Made by a program: the position numbers and the translations under genes. This document shows, in pieces, positions 1-8,134 of a stretch of 64,000 nt of DNA (the first letter of the stretch is position 1; each line of letters begins with the position of its first letter). The notes under the pieces are model-generated. The model saw nothing but the letters and a program-made list of their open reading frames with translations. It ran no database searches and was not told the DNA's origin. This DNA is from Rhodospirillaceae bacterium (GTDB lineage: Bacteria > Pseudomonadota > Alphaproteobacteria > CACIAM-22H2): the NCBI GenBank assembly GCA_022843945.1, contig JALHMR010000024.1:1-64000 (forward strand). Direction: 5' to 3'.

Positions 1-921
1 GGTTCGGGCAGTCCTTCGCCGTCATCGCGCGCCTCGTCGTCACCGCCCGAACGCTCGCCCTCCGCGGGCAGCGGCAGCGGTGGCGGCAGCAGTTCAGGAG
101 GCGGCGGTGCTGAATCCTCGGGCAGTGGCGCCGGTTCGCCGCCGGCCCGCGGCCGTCCGTCGGCGAGTGCAGCGAGTGGGGGCGGCGGCGAGCAGCAGCC
201 GCAGCGCCAACGCCAGCCGCCGCCGCAGCGCACGCCGCCAAACGAGCCGCCGCCGCCAGATTCGGACTGCCCGACGGCGCCGCCGGAGGGCCGTGTGGTC
301 TTCATCTTCGACGGTTCGATCAGCATGGGCCTGCCGCTCGGCCTCGATCCGGCGGAGGAGGACAGGCTCGACGAAGGCACGCGCCGCAAGGATCCCGAGG
401 CGCGCCGCGAGTATCGCGAGCTGCTCTGGGAGCCCGGCCCCAAGCGCATGGGCCGCGCCCAGGACGCCTTTGCCGAGGCGAGCAGGGATCTACCCGAGCC
501 GGTCGAGCTCGGTCTCGTGGTCTTCCAGGAATGCCGCGACATCCGCCAGGTCGGCATCTTCGACGCCGGAAGGCGGGGCAGCGCTATCGACTACGTGCGC
601 AAGATGATCCCGCACGGCCGCACGCCGCTCGCCCAGAGCCTGATGGTGGCGCAGGAGATGCTCGGCGATAAACCCTCGTCGATCGTGCTGCTCACCGACG
701 GACGCGAGTTCTGCAGCGGCGATCCGTGCGCCGTCGCCGAGCAAGTCAAGAAGACCAGGCCTGGCACGCCGATCCACATCATCGACATCGCCGGCCAGGG
801 CCGCACCGAATGCGTGGCCGAGATCACCGGCGGGCGCAGCTACGCGCCGGCCGAGACCGAGGACCTCACGAAAGTGATCCGCGCCGCCTTCCGCGGGGCG
901 GCGGCGCACTGCCCCGAATAG
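1..921 (+). CDS. VWA-domain protein, 5' end missing
   Basis: The frame is open from the first base, so the start lies outside the window. The first ~95 visible codons are a Ser/Gly/Pro/Gln-rich low-complexity stretch, then a von Willebrand factor A fold begins at about codon 99. The MIDAS metal-binding motif DxSxS is visible as DGSISMG (about residues 104-110), and a later LLTDGREF stretch fits the T/D strand of the fold. VWA domains bind protein ligands through a divalent metal. The disordered segment looks like a linker to an anchor or another domain upstream. Cellular location and partners cannot be told from this fragment. It is convergent with the downstream GST gene, 7 bp apart. Confidence 0.8.
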   Translation, partial: GSGSPSPSSRASSSPPERSPSAGSGSGGGSSSGGGGAESSGSGAGSPPARGRPSASAASGGGGEQQPQRQRQPPPQRTPPNEPPPPDSDCPTAPPEGRVVFIFDGSISMGLPLGLDPAEEDRLDEGTRRKDPEARREYRELLWEPGPKRMGRAQDAFAEASRDLPEPVELGLVVFQECRDIRQVGIFDAGRRGSAIDYVRKMIPHGRTPLAQSLMVAQEMLGDKPSSIVLLTDGREFCSGDPCAVAEQVKKTRPGTPIHIIDIAGQGRTECVAEITGGRSYAPAETEDLTKVIRAAFRGAAAHCPE

Positions 922-928
922 CCCCTGA

Positions 929-1552
929 TCAGGTCAGAGGAATCCCGTCGACATGCGTCTTGAAGCCCGGGCGCTGCTTGAAGCGCGCCAGGAGCTTCTC
1001 GACGTTGGGCAGGGCCGGCCGTTCGATCGGCAGCTTGTACCAGCGGCAGACATAGACCCCGAGCGGGATGTCGCCGACGGTGAAGGACGATCCCGTCACG
1101 TAGTCGCGGCCGTTGAGATGCTTGTCGAGAAGGGTCAGCGCCGCGGCCGACTTTGTCCGGCTATCCTCGATTACCTTCATGTCGCGTTTCTCGGGCGGCG
1201 TGCGCACCAGTCCCCAGAAGACGTCGCGCATGGCAGGGCCGAGCACGGTGAGCAGCCAGTCCATCCAGCGCTCGGCATCGGCGCGGGCCTTCAGCTCGGT
1301 CGGCAGCAGCCCGCCCTTGTCGTGCTTGGCCGCGAGGTAGCGCACGATCGAGTTCGATTCCCAGAGGACGAAGCCGTCGTCGTCGATCGTCGGCACGACC
1401 GAGTTGGGGTTCATCTTCACGTACCAGTCCTCTTTGGTCTTGCCGAACTGGCCGCCGACATCCTCGCGGGTGTGCGGGATATCGACATCGCCGATGATCC
1501 ACATGACCTTCTGCACGTTGATCGAGTTGGCGCGACCATAGACCTTGAGCAT
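929..1552 (-). CDS. glutathione S-transferase family protein
   Basis: 207 aa, the usual size for a cytosolic GST. The N-terminal thioredoxin-like domain (about 1-80) has the S/N-containing loop near residues 9-12 and the cis-proline motif VVPTI followed by the E-S pair (WESNSIVRYL) that binds the gamma-glutamyl part of glutathione. The helical C-terminal domain follows (about 90-200). Family members conjugate or reduce electrophiles with glutathione; the substrate cannot be predicted. The gene lies 12 bp downstream of the puuE-like gene on the same strand and could be the last gene of that operon. Confidence 0.85.
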   Translation of the reverse strand: MLKVYGRANSINVQKVMWIIGDVDIPHTREDVGGQFGKTKEDWYVKMNPNSVVPTIDDDGFVLWESNSIVRYLAAKHDKGGLLPTELKARADAERWMDWLLTVLGPAMRDVFWGLVRTPPEKRDMKVIEDSRTKSAAALTLLDKHLNGRDYVTGSSFTVGDIPLGVYVCRWYKLPIERPALPNVEKLLARFKQRPGFKTHVDGIPLT

Positions 1553-1564
1553 CGGCGGGTTCCT

Positions 1565-2503
1565 CTATTCCTGGTGAGCTGTCTTGGCGTCGTAGGGATG
1601 CACGTCGCGCCAGTGGCGCGCAATATCGGCGCGCCGAGCCACCCAGACATTCTTGTGGTTCTGCACGTAGTCGAGAAAGCGGGCGAGCGCCGCCGCCCGG
1701 CCCGGCCGGCCGACCAGCCGGCAATGCAGGCCGACCGACATCATCTTGGGCGCCGTCTCTCCCTCGCGGTAGAGCGTGTCGAAGGCGTCGCGCAGGTAGG
1801 TGAAGAAATCGTCGCCCTGGTTGAAGCCCTGGGCGGTGCCGAACTTCATGTCGTTGTTGTCGAGAGTGTAGGGGATGACCAGGTGCCCCTTGCCGCCGAC
1901 GTTCAGCCAATAGGGCAGGTCGTCGTTGTAGGCATCCGAGTCATAGAGGAAGCCGCCTTCCTCGACGACCAGCTTGCGGGTGTTTGAGCTGAGACGCCCC
2001 GTGTACCAGCCGACCGGACGCTCGCCGCAGACCTGCTTGATGGTGTCGATCGCCAGCTTCATCTGCCGCCGCTCCTCGGCGATGCCCATCTTCTGGTAGT
2101 CGATCCATCGCCAGCCGTGGCTGGCGATCTCGTGCCCCGCCTCGGCCATGGCTTTCGCCGCCTCGGAATTGCGCATCACCGCCATGCCCACGGCATAGGA
2201 GGTGAACGGCAGGTGGCGCTCGCCGAACAGGCGCATGATGCGCCAGAAGCCGGCCCGCATGCCGTACTCGTAGACGGACTCGACACTCTCGTCGCGCTTG
2301 CCCTGGCGGGGCGTCAGGCCGACGACCTCGTAGAGATAGACCTCGGATTCCTTGTCGCCGTGCAGGACCGAGCGCTCGCCGCCCTCCTCGAAATTGAGCA
2401 CGAAAGACACCGCGACGCGCGCCTCGCCCGGCCAGCGCGGATGCGGCGGCTGGGCGCCGTAACCTTTGAGGTCGCGCGGATAGGCCGTCTGCTTTTTGGC
2501 CAT
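1565..2503 (-). CDS. puuE: PuuE-type allantoinase (polysaccharide deacetylase fold)
   Basis: 312 aa. The opening YPRDLKGYG, the phrase NFEEGGERSVLHGD and the later HGWRWIDYQ are hallmarks of the cofactor-independent PuuE allantoinase branch of the polysaccharide-deacetylase (NodB-like) superfamily, which hydrolyses allantoin to allantoate in the cytoplasm. The reading frame stays open far upstream, but the ATG at 2503 is chosen because family homology begins there and it follows the amidase stop by 8 bp. It is co-oriented with the amidase and GST. Other ureide genes within 20 kb support a purine-catabolic role. Other PuuE-like enzymes act on related cyclic amides, so the exact substrate is inferred. 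Confidence 0.82.
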   Translation of the reverse strand: MAKKQTAYPRDLKGYGAQPPHPRWPGEARVAVSFVLNFEEGGERSVLHGDKESEVYLYEVVGLTPRQGKRDESVESVYEYGMRAGFWRIMRLFGERHLPFTSYAVGMAVMRNSEAAKAMAEAGHEIASHGWRWIDYQKMGIAEERRQMKLAIDTIKQVCGERPVGWYTGRLSSNTRKLVVEEGGFLYDSDAYNDDLPYWLNVGGKGHLVIPYTLDNNDMKFGTAQGFNQGDDFFTYLRDAFDTLYREGETAPKMMSVGLHCRLVGRPGRAAALARFLDYVQNHKNVWVARRADIARHWRDVHPYDAKTAHQE

Positions 2504-2511
2504 GCTGCGGA

Positions 2512-3693
2512 TCAGCCCATGACCTGCGCGGCGAGGCGCATCAGCATCGCATCGGTCCCCGGGCCGCCGAGCAGCGACAGGCCGACCGGCGCGCCGTCGA
2601 CCGTCCCGGCCGGGACGGTGATCTGCGGCAGCCGGGCGAGGCCGGAGGGGCAGCACAGGACATGCGAGCGGAAGCGCGCCGCCTCGTGGTTCTCGCGGTC
2701 GGCGCGCTTGGGCGCGGGGCCGGGGGCGGTGGGGAAGCAGAGCACCACGCCGTCGGCCAGCAGAGCGGTCAGGTGCCTGGTCGCCGCCTCGCGTCGCGGC
2801 AGGGCGGCGTTGTAGTCGGCGTCGCTGATCTTGCTGGCGATGTCGAAGCGCTTGGCCACATCGATGCCAAAGCGCGGCTTGTGGGCGGTGATCCACGGTC
2901 CCTGCGCCCGCCAGGCTTCGTGCGCCATCAAGGTGCGGAAATCCTGCGCCCAATCCTCGAGCGAGCCGGGGCAGGCCTTCACCGTCTCCAGCCTGCCCAT
3001 GCGGCCGGCGAACTTCTCGGCCAGCGGCATGACCTGGGCGACCGTGCTGGTGTCGGCGCTGGCCGCGACGTCCTCGGCCCAGATCAGGCGCTTGGCCGCC
3101 GCCGGCTCTCCAGTTTCGCGCAGCAGCACCCGGCCGACCCGCTCGAAGGTCACGGCGTCGCGCGCGAAATGGCCGACCGTGTCGAAGCTGGCCGAAAGCG
3201 GCACCACGCCGTCGAGCGGGATGCGCCCGTGGGTCGGCCGCAGGCCATAGAGACCGCAATAGCTGCCCGGGATACGGACCGAGCCGCCGGTATCGGAGCC
3301 CAGCGCCGTATCGCAGAGCTTGCCGGCCACCGCCGCGGCCGAGCCGCAGGACGAACCGCCGGGCACCCGGTCGGGGGCCGCCGGGTTGATCGGCATGCCG
3401 TAATGGATGTTGTCGCCGGCCATGCCGAAGGCCATCTCGACCGTAATGGCGCGCCCGACCAGCGTGGCCCCGCCAGCGAGCAGCGCCTGCACGGCCCAGG
3501 CATGCCGGGCCGCCGGCTTCTGCAGGCTGAGGTAGTCGGGATTGCCGGCCCCCGTGCGCTGGCCCTCGATATCGTAAAGATCCTTGGCGCCGAAGGTCAG
3601 GCCCGACAGCGGCCCGCCCTCCTTGCCCTCGATGCGGAAGGCGGGGCCGGGCATCCAGGCGCCGAAGGTCTCGCGGGCGGTAGCGTCGTTCAT
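2512..3693 (-). CDS. amidase (amidase-signature family)
   Basis: 393 aa. The Ser-cisSer-Lys triad of the amidase-signature family is visible: Lys37 in GAKDLYD, Ser114 in the GGSSCGSAA loop, and the nucleophile Ser138 in SDTGGSVRIPGS. These enzymes hydrolyse carboxamides to acid plus ammonia. The short length fits the compact branch (near AtzF or mandelamide hydrolase catalytic domains) rather than GatA. It is the first gene of a minus-strand group amidase-puuE-GST, so an allantoin- or ureide-derived amide is a reasonable but unproven substrate. The start ATG at 3693 has a purine-rich stretch (GGGAGACACTG) just upstream. Confidence 0.85.
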   Translation of the reverse strand: MNDATARETFGAWMPGPAFRIEGKEGGPLSGLTFGAKDLYDIEGQRTGAGNPDYLSLQKPAARHAWAVQALLAGGATLVGRAITVEMAFGMAGDNIHYGMPINPAAPDRVPGGSSCGSAAAVAGKLCDTALGSDTGGSVRIPGSYCGLYGLRPTHGRIPLDGVVPLSASFDTVGHFARDAVTFERVGRVLLRETGEPAAAKRLIWAEDVAASADTSTVAQVMPLAEKFAGRMGRLETVKACPGSLEDWAQDFRTLMAHEAWRAQGPWITAHKPRFGIDVAKRFDIASKISDADYNAALPRREAATRHLTALLADGVVLCFPTAPGPAPKRADRENHEAARFRSHVLCCPSGLARLPQITVPAGTVDGAPVGLSLLGGPGTDAMLMRLAAQVMG

Positions 3694-3848
3694 TCAGTGT
3701 CTCCCTCGGGGTTACGGCCACGATGCCTTCCCCCGGACCCCTCCCGCAAGGGGTAGAGGCTTTTTTGTCCGCCTGCGAACGTTGGCGCCCGGAACTATCG
3801 GCGCTGCCGATCTTTCATACCCCGGGAGTTGACCGGAAACCGCCGCGT

Positions 3849-4457
3849 ATGGGTCGTCTTGCAGCTTGGCTTCTGGCAACGGCCGTCGTGACGGTCGTGG
3901 GCTGCGCATCTCCGGACCGATGGCATTCCCTGCAGGCGGCGGAAGCGCCGCCCGGCGGCACCCTCCCCCAGACCGTGACCCTGAACGACGGCAAGGGCCA
4001 GACGCTCGATCTGCGCCTGGCGGGTGTGGTCGAGGGCGGGCAGCTGGTCTCGCGCTTCGGCATGCGCAACCATCCCATGGGCGGTGGCGGCGTCAGCCAC
4101 GCCGGCATCGACATCAAGGCGCCGCGCGGCTCGCCGGTGCGACCCGCGGCGGCGGGGGTGGTGGTTGAACGCAGCTGGGGCGCCGATTTCGGACGCTATG
4201 TGCGCATCCGGCACGGCGACCGGATGGAGACCGTTTACGCGCATCTGACACGCTTCGCCAAGCCGCTGGAGATCGGGCAGGCGGTGACGCCGGACGATAT
4301 CATCGGTTATCTCGGCTCGACGGGGCGCAGCACCGGCCCGCACGTGCATTTCGAGGTGCGGCGGGCGGGCAAGCCGATCGATCCTCTTCCCAAGCCGGTG
4401 CGCGCTAAGCCAGAGCGCAGATCGAAACCGGCTGCGACGAAAGCCACCGGAAGTTAA
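3849..4457 (+). CDS. M23 peptidase lipoprotein (LytM domain)
   Basis: 202 aa. A lipoprotein signal peptide ends in VVGC (Cys19). The LytM domain carries the zinc ligands His84 and Asp88 (HAGID) and the HVHFE motif with His165 and His167. M23 enzymes cut peptidoglycan cross-bridges; here the protein should sit at the periplasmic face of a membrane. The catalytic set looks complete, so it is probably an active endopeptidase rather than a degenerate activator. The ATG at 3849 is preferred over an in-frame one at 3723 because it directly precedes the signal peptide. The C-terminal ~25 residues are basic and probably disordered. It is divergent from the amidase gene. Confidence 0.85.
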   Translation: MGRLAAWLLATAVVTVVGCASPDRWHSLQAAEAPPGGTLPQTVTLNDGKGQTLDLRLAGVVEGGQLVSRFGMRNHPMGGGGVSHAGIDIKAPRGSPVRPAAAGVVVERSWGADFGRYVRIRHGDRMETVYAHLTRFAKPLEIGQAVTPDDIIGYLGSTGRSTGPHVHFEVRRAGKPIDPLPKPVRAKPERRSKPAATKATGS

Positions 4458-4798
4458 GCAGGCAAATCGCATCCCGATACCGGGCAGCGGCGGATGTCGC
4501 CGTTCGTTAACCATCGCGCGCCACTTCGGTGCGATTCCACCCATTCGCATTACCAAATTGTGGGTAACTGCCGCATCGGGTCTTGGTCCGCCGCCGAGAC
4601 ATGCTATTTGACGATGGCGCAGAAACAATCGGTTAACGACCTGTTGAATAAACTGTGTGTCGACGCGAATCGACGCGGTCGTTAACGGCACCGTGCCTCG
4701 GCGAGAGTGGCTGCTCTCCAGTTGGCACGGATCGCGCAAGCTCTGATTCAAAGAGGCGCGAGGTCGGCAGGGCAACAAGGTGTTCGGGGGCACAGCGT
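4458..4798 (+). other. 341-bp intergenic region with TTAAC-type motifs and an inverted repeat
   Basis: No convincing gene is present. The sequence is less GC-rich than its surroundings. It contains TTAACCAT at 4506-4513, TTAA-N7-TTGA at 4633-4647 (close to the CtrA consensus TTAA-N7-TTAA), and an exact 10-bp inverted repeat GTTAACGACC (4632-4641) / GGTCGTTAAC (4677-4686). It probably carries the promoter of the 574-aa gene that follows. CtrA control is inference from the motif only. Confidence 0.4.
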
Positions 4799-6523
4799 AT
4801 GGCGGGCGAGCAGTTCGAGATTCAGGTCTGTCGGGGCGGCCGGTGGCTGATCGAAGGGGTCAGCACCAATGAGAAAGAGGCGATAGAGGACGCCCGGCGT
4901 CGCGTCGGGCAGTCCGGGGTCGAAAGCGTCAAGGTCCTCAAGGAGGCGCGGAGCCGCTTCGGCCAGCCCACCGTCGTCTTCGAGCAGAAGGGGCGGACGG
5001 CGGACGGCGAGGTCATCACCCTCGCCTCGATCGAAGCCACCCCGGAGCGCTGCGAAAAGCCCAACGATCTGTTCCGCGGCGACGCGCGCCAGGCGATGGC
5101 CAAGCTGTTCAAGAACTACTCCTCGAAGATGAACATCACCGTCAGCGAGGTGCTTTACAACGCCCGCGAGCTCAAGCGCGTGATGGAGAAGGACAACCTC
5201 GTCAACTCGGCGGTCTCGCGGGTGGCGAGCCTGCAGTCGTCAGGCGAAAGCGCGCAGGCGGCCAAGGCCCGGCGCGATGGTCTCTTCACCATGCTCGACC
5301 AGGTGCTGGCCAAGGCCTATGCGGCCGAGAAGGCCGATCTGCCGTCGATCAATGCCGTCGGCTTTGCCGCGCTGGAGGAGGCCGTGGCCCTGCACGCCCC
5401 CGATCCGGACGAGGCGGAATATCTCAAGCGCGTGGCCATCAGCCGCGAGCTGATCGACGAGCGCAGCTTCCTCGGCAAGCTCGACAACGCCATCCGCTGG
5501 GTCGAAGGTGCGGCTCCCGACATCGCGGTGAGTGCCCTCGACGATTTCATCGCCGACGCGCTCAACGACGCGGACCTTGTGCAGGACCTGCTCGGCCCCC
5601 GCGAAAACCTGCTGGCGGCGATCCTCGCCATGCTCGATCTGCTCGATGGCCAGATGGCCCTGGCCAAGGGCCAGGAGGAGCAGCGCAAGGAGGTCAACGC
5701 CACCGGCGAACGGCTCAACAAGCTGATCGGCGCCTCGCGCCTGCCGGGCGCGGTCGAGGTTCTGTCCGAGCGTATCCGCTCGATGGTGGCCAGCAAGAAT
5801 CCGCTGGTTCGCGACGGCACGCCGGACAAGGAAAAGGCGGCGCTCAGCGCCCTGGTTGAGCGCCTGGTGCCGGCCGAAGGGCCGGTGCGGGCGAGCGCGG
5901 AGCTGCTGGACGGGCTGATCGAGCGCGGCGCGCGCATGCTGAACATGGGCGGTGCCGCCGGCCGCAACGAGGCGCTGGCCTACATCTCCAATCTTCTGCC
6001 CGATCCGCCGCGCCGGCTGCGTTTCCTGATCGCCGTCTATGAATCCAGCCTGCGTGAGCCGCTTGAGGCGAGGCTCGACGAGCTGATGAAGATCTGGATC
6101 GCCGAGGTGCCGACGGCCGCCACGGTCCATCCGGCGAGCAAGAACCCCGCCCTGATCATGCGCGCGGTGACCAACCTGTTCTACCGGGTCCGGGACTCCC
6201 AGCTGGCCGGCGAGATCAAGGGCCACCTGACCGGCCATCTCGACACCGTGCTCCACAAATACATCGTGCAGGCGCAGATCCTGGAGAAGATCGACGATCC
6301 GGCAAAGCCCCTGCGCCAGCGCGCCCGCATGCTGATGAGCATGTGCCTGCCCGACATGCTGCCCCCGGGCAAGGCGGTCGAGGCGGCGCGACCACGCGTC
6401 GTGACCTACCTGCGCCAGCCCAATTTCACCCTCGAGGTGGTTGCCGACATCACCGATCCGACGGAAAAGGAAAAGGCGCTACGCGAGCTCTTTGACCTGA
6501 TGCGCAAGGCGGGATTCAAGTAG
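4799..6523 (+). CDS. uncharacterised 574-aa protein
   Basis: I do not recognise a named domain. The first ~85 residues look like a small alpha/beta module (EQFEIQVCRGGRWLIEGV, then a helix and two strands). The remaining ~480 residues are predicted largely helical, rich in Ala, Leu, Asp and Glu, with no signal peptide or membrane segment, suggesting a cytoplasmic helical-repeat or scaffold protein. Codon usage matches its neighbours, so it is a real gene. The ATG at 4799 is chosen over upstream in-frame starts because the preceding residues are low-quality sequence. It stands alone between the M23 lipoprotein and the allG-like gene. The upstream region has CtrA-like motifs, which would fit a cell-cycle or motility regulon, but that is speculation. 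Confidence 0.75.
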   Translation: MAGEQFEIQVCRGGRWLIEGVSTNEKEAIEDARRRVGQSGVESVKVLKEARSRFGQPTVVFEQKGRTADGEVITLASIEATPERCEKPNDLFRGDARQAMAKLFKNYSSKMNITVSEVLYNARELKRVMEKDNLVNSAVSRVASLQSSGESAQAAKARRDGLFTMLDQVLAKAYAAEKADLPSINAVGFAALEEAVALHAPDPDEAEYLKRVAISRELIDERSFLGKLDNAIRWVEGAAPDIAVSALDDFIADALNDADLVQDLLGPRENLLAAILAMLDLLDGQMALAKGQEEQRKEVNATGERLNKLIGASRLPGAVEVLSERIRSMVASKNPLVRDGTPDKEKAALSALVERLVPAEGPVRASAELLDGLIERGARMLNMGGAAGRNEALAYISNLLPDPPRRLRFLIAVYESSLREPLEARLDELMKIWIAEVPTAATVHPASKNPALIMRAVTNLFYRVRDSQLAGEIKGHLTGHLDTVLHKYIVQAQILEKIDDPAKPLRQRARMLMSMCLPDMLPPGKAVEAARPRVVTYLRQPNFTLEVVADITDPTEKEKALRELFDLMRKAGFK

Positions 6524-6560
6524 CGCGTAGTTAGTCGCGCAGCGTTGACGAGAGAACGTT

Positions 6561-6607
6561 GTCACCCGGGATCGCGCCGCGCTGGAGCGCGGCTTGTCCG
6601 GGATGAC
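6561..6607. repeat. REP-like imperfect palindrome
   Basis: A 47-bp extragenic palindrome. The inner arms GCCGCGC (6576-6582) and GCGCGGC (6587-6593) pair exactly around a TGGA loop; the outer arms GTCAcCCGGGA and TCCGGGATGAC pair with one bulge. The GTCA..CCGG / CCGGGATGAC ends resemble the dispersed extragenic palindromes found in many copies in alphaproteobacterial genomes. Only one copy was seen in this window. Confidence 0.55.
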
Positions 6608-6715
6608 GGTGTCCTTTGAGGCAAGGTTCCGGCACTCCCTCCTTGCCCGTCAATTGCCGGCTTGGCGGCTGCGTGCCGCTCCCCTATGTTCCGGCGGCCA
6701 TCCGATCGGAGTTCC

Positions 6716-8134
6716 ATGGCCGCCAACTCGCTTCTGCGCCCGCCGCTCAAGGTGGTGAATATCGGGCTCGCCGGATTCGCCCGCGATCTCGAGGCGCGGG
6801 GCGTGCCGGTGGCCGAGGTCGAGTGGACCCCACCGGCGCGCGGTGACGCGCGGGCGGCCGCTCTGCTCGCCAGGCTCTACGCCTCCGACGTGGTCGAAGC
6901 CGCCAACCAGGAGGCGCTGGGGCGCTTCCTCAAGGCCGAGCCGGTACTGGTCGACGTGCGCCCCGCCTCCGAGGTGATCAAGGGCCTCACGGACCGCATG
7001 ATCCTGCATGCCGGTCCGCCGATCGGCTGGGAGCGGATGTGCGGGCCGCTGCGCGGCGCCATCCAGGGCGCCATCGTGCTCGAAGGCTGGGCGCCCGATC
7101 TGGCCGCCGCCGAGAAACTCGCCGCCTCGGGCGGCATCGCCTTCGAGCCCAACCACCACCACGACGCGGTCGGGCCGATGACCGGCATGATCACCCGCTC
7201 GATGCCGGTGATGATCGTCGAGAACCGGACGTTCGGAAACCGCGCTTTCTGCCCGCTCAACGAGGGCCTGGGCAAGGTGATGCGCTTCGGCGGCAACGAT
7301 GCCGAGGTGCTGAAACGCCTGCGCTGGCTTGAATCGACGCTTGGCCCGGCGCTGGCCGGGGCCTTGCGCAAATCCGGCGGCCTGGCGCTCAAGCCGATCA
7401 TCGCCCGCGGGCTGTCGATGGGCGACGAGATGCATCAGCGCAACGTCGCCTGTTCCAGCCTGTTCATCCGCCAGATGGCGCCCTGGCTGGCGCGCGCGGT
7501 GGCTGAGTCGGAGACGCTGGCCAAGGTCTGCGAGTTCATTGGCGCCAACGACCAGTTCTTCCTCAACATCGCCATGGCCATGGGCAAGGCCATCGCCGAC
7601 CCGGCCAAGGGCCTCGCCGGCTCGACCTTGGTCACCGCCATGTGTCGCAACGGCACCGATTTCGGCATCCGCGTCGCCGGGACAGGCGAGCGCTGGTTCA
7701 CCGCCCCGGTCGAGCAGCCCAAGGGTCTCTACTTCCCCGGCTATAGCGAGAAAGACGCTAATCCCGACATCGGCGATTCGGCCATCGTCGAGACCATCGG
7801 CCTGGGCGGCTTCGCCATGGCCGCTTCGCCGGCGGTCGCCGGGTTCGTGGGCGCGGGTTCCGCGGCGGAGGCGCTCAACTACACCCGCGCCATGTACGAC
7901 ATCACCCTCGGCCGCAATCCCGACTGGACCATGCCCGGTCTGGACTTCGCCGGCGTGCCGACCGGCATCGACGTGCGCAAGGTGGTGGAGACCGGTATCG
8001 CGCCGACCATCAACACGGGCATCGCGCATCGCCTGCCGGGTATCGGCCAGGTCGGGGCGGGCACGGTGAAGGCGCCGCTCGCCTGTTTCGAGCAGGCGCT
8101 GGCGGCGATGGCCGAGCAGATGGGGGTCGCCTAG
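6716..8134 (+). CDS. allG: DUF1116 protein, YlbE/AllG-like
   Basis: 472 aa, the usual length of DUF1116 (YlbE/YahG) proteins. In E. coli the homologue lies beside fdrA, ylbF and a carbamate kinase in the allantoin operon, and FdrA/YlbE/YlbF have been proposed to form the oxamate carbamoyltransferase that splits oxalurate into oxamate and carbamoyl phosphate. Conserved-looking patches are GPPIGWERMCGP and FEPNHHHDAVGPMTGM. The ATG at 6716 begins the conserved region; an earlier in-frame start at 6662 would only add unconserved residues. Its stop overlaps the GTG of the FdrA gene by one base (TAGTG), indicating translational coupling. Confidence 0.8.
   Translation: MAANSLLRPPLKVVNIGLAGFARDLEARGVPVAEVEWTPPARGDARAAALLARLYASDVVEAANQEALGRFLKAEPVLVDVRPASEVIKGLTDRMILHAGPPIGWERMCGPLRGAIQGAIVLEGWAPDLAAAEKLAASGGIAFEPNHHHDAVGPMTGMITRSMPVMIVENRTFGNRAFCPLNEGLGKVMRFGGNDAEVLKRLRWLESTLGPALAGALRKSGGLALKPIIARGLSMGDEMHQRNVACSSLFIRQMAPWLARAVAESETLAKVCEFIGANDQFFLNIAMAMGKAIADPAKGLAGSTLVTAMCRNGTDFGIRVAGTGERWFTAPVEQPKGLYFPGYSEKDANPDIGDSAIVETIGLGGFAMAASPAVAGFVGAGSAAEALNYTRAMYDITLGRNPDWTMPGLDFAGVPTGIDVRKVVETGIAPTINTGIAHRLPGIGQVGAGTVKAPLACFEQALAAMAEQMGVA

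Noticed and set aside
2662-3756. Plus-strand frame of 364 codons over the amidase
   Set aside because: Low-quality, Arg/Gly/Ala-rich composition; the minus-strand amidase has its full catalytic triad.
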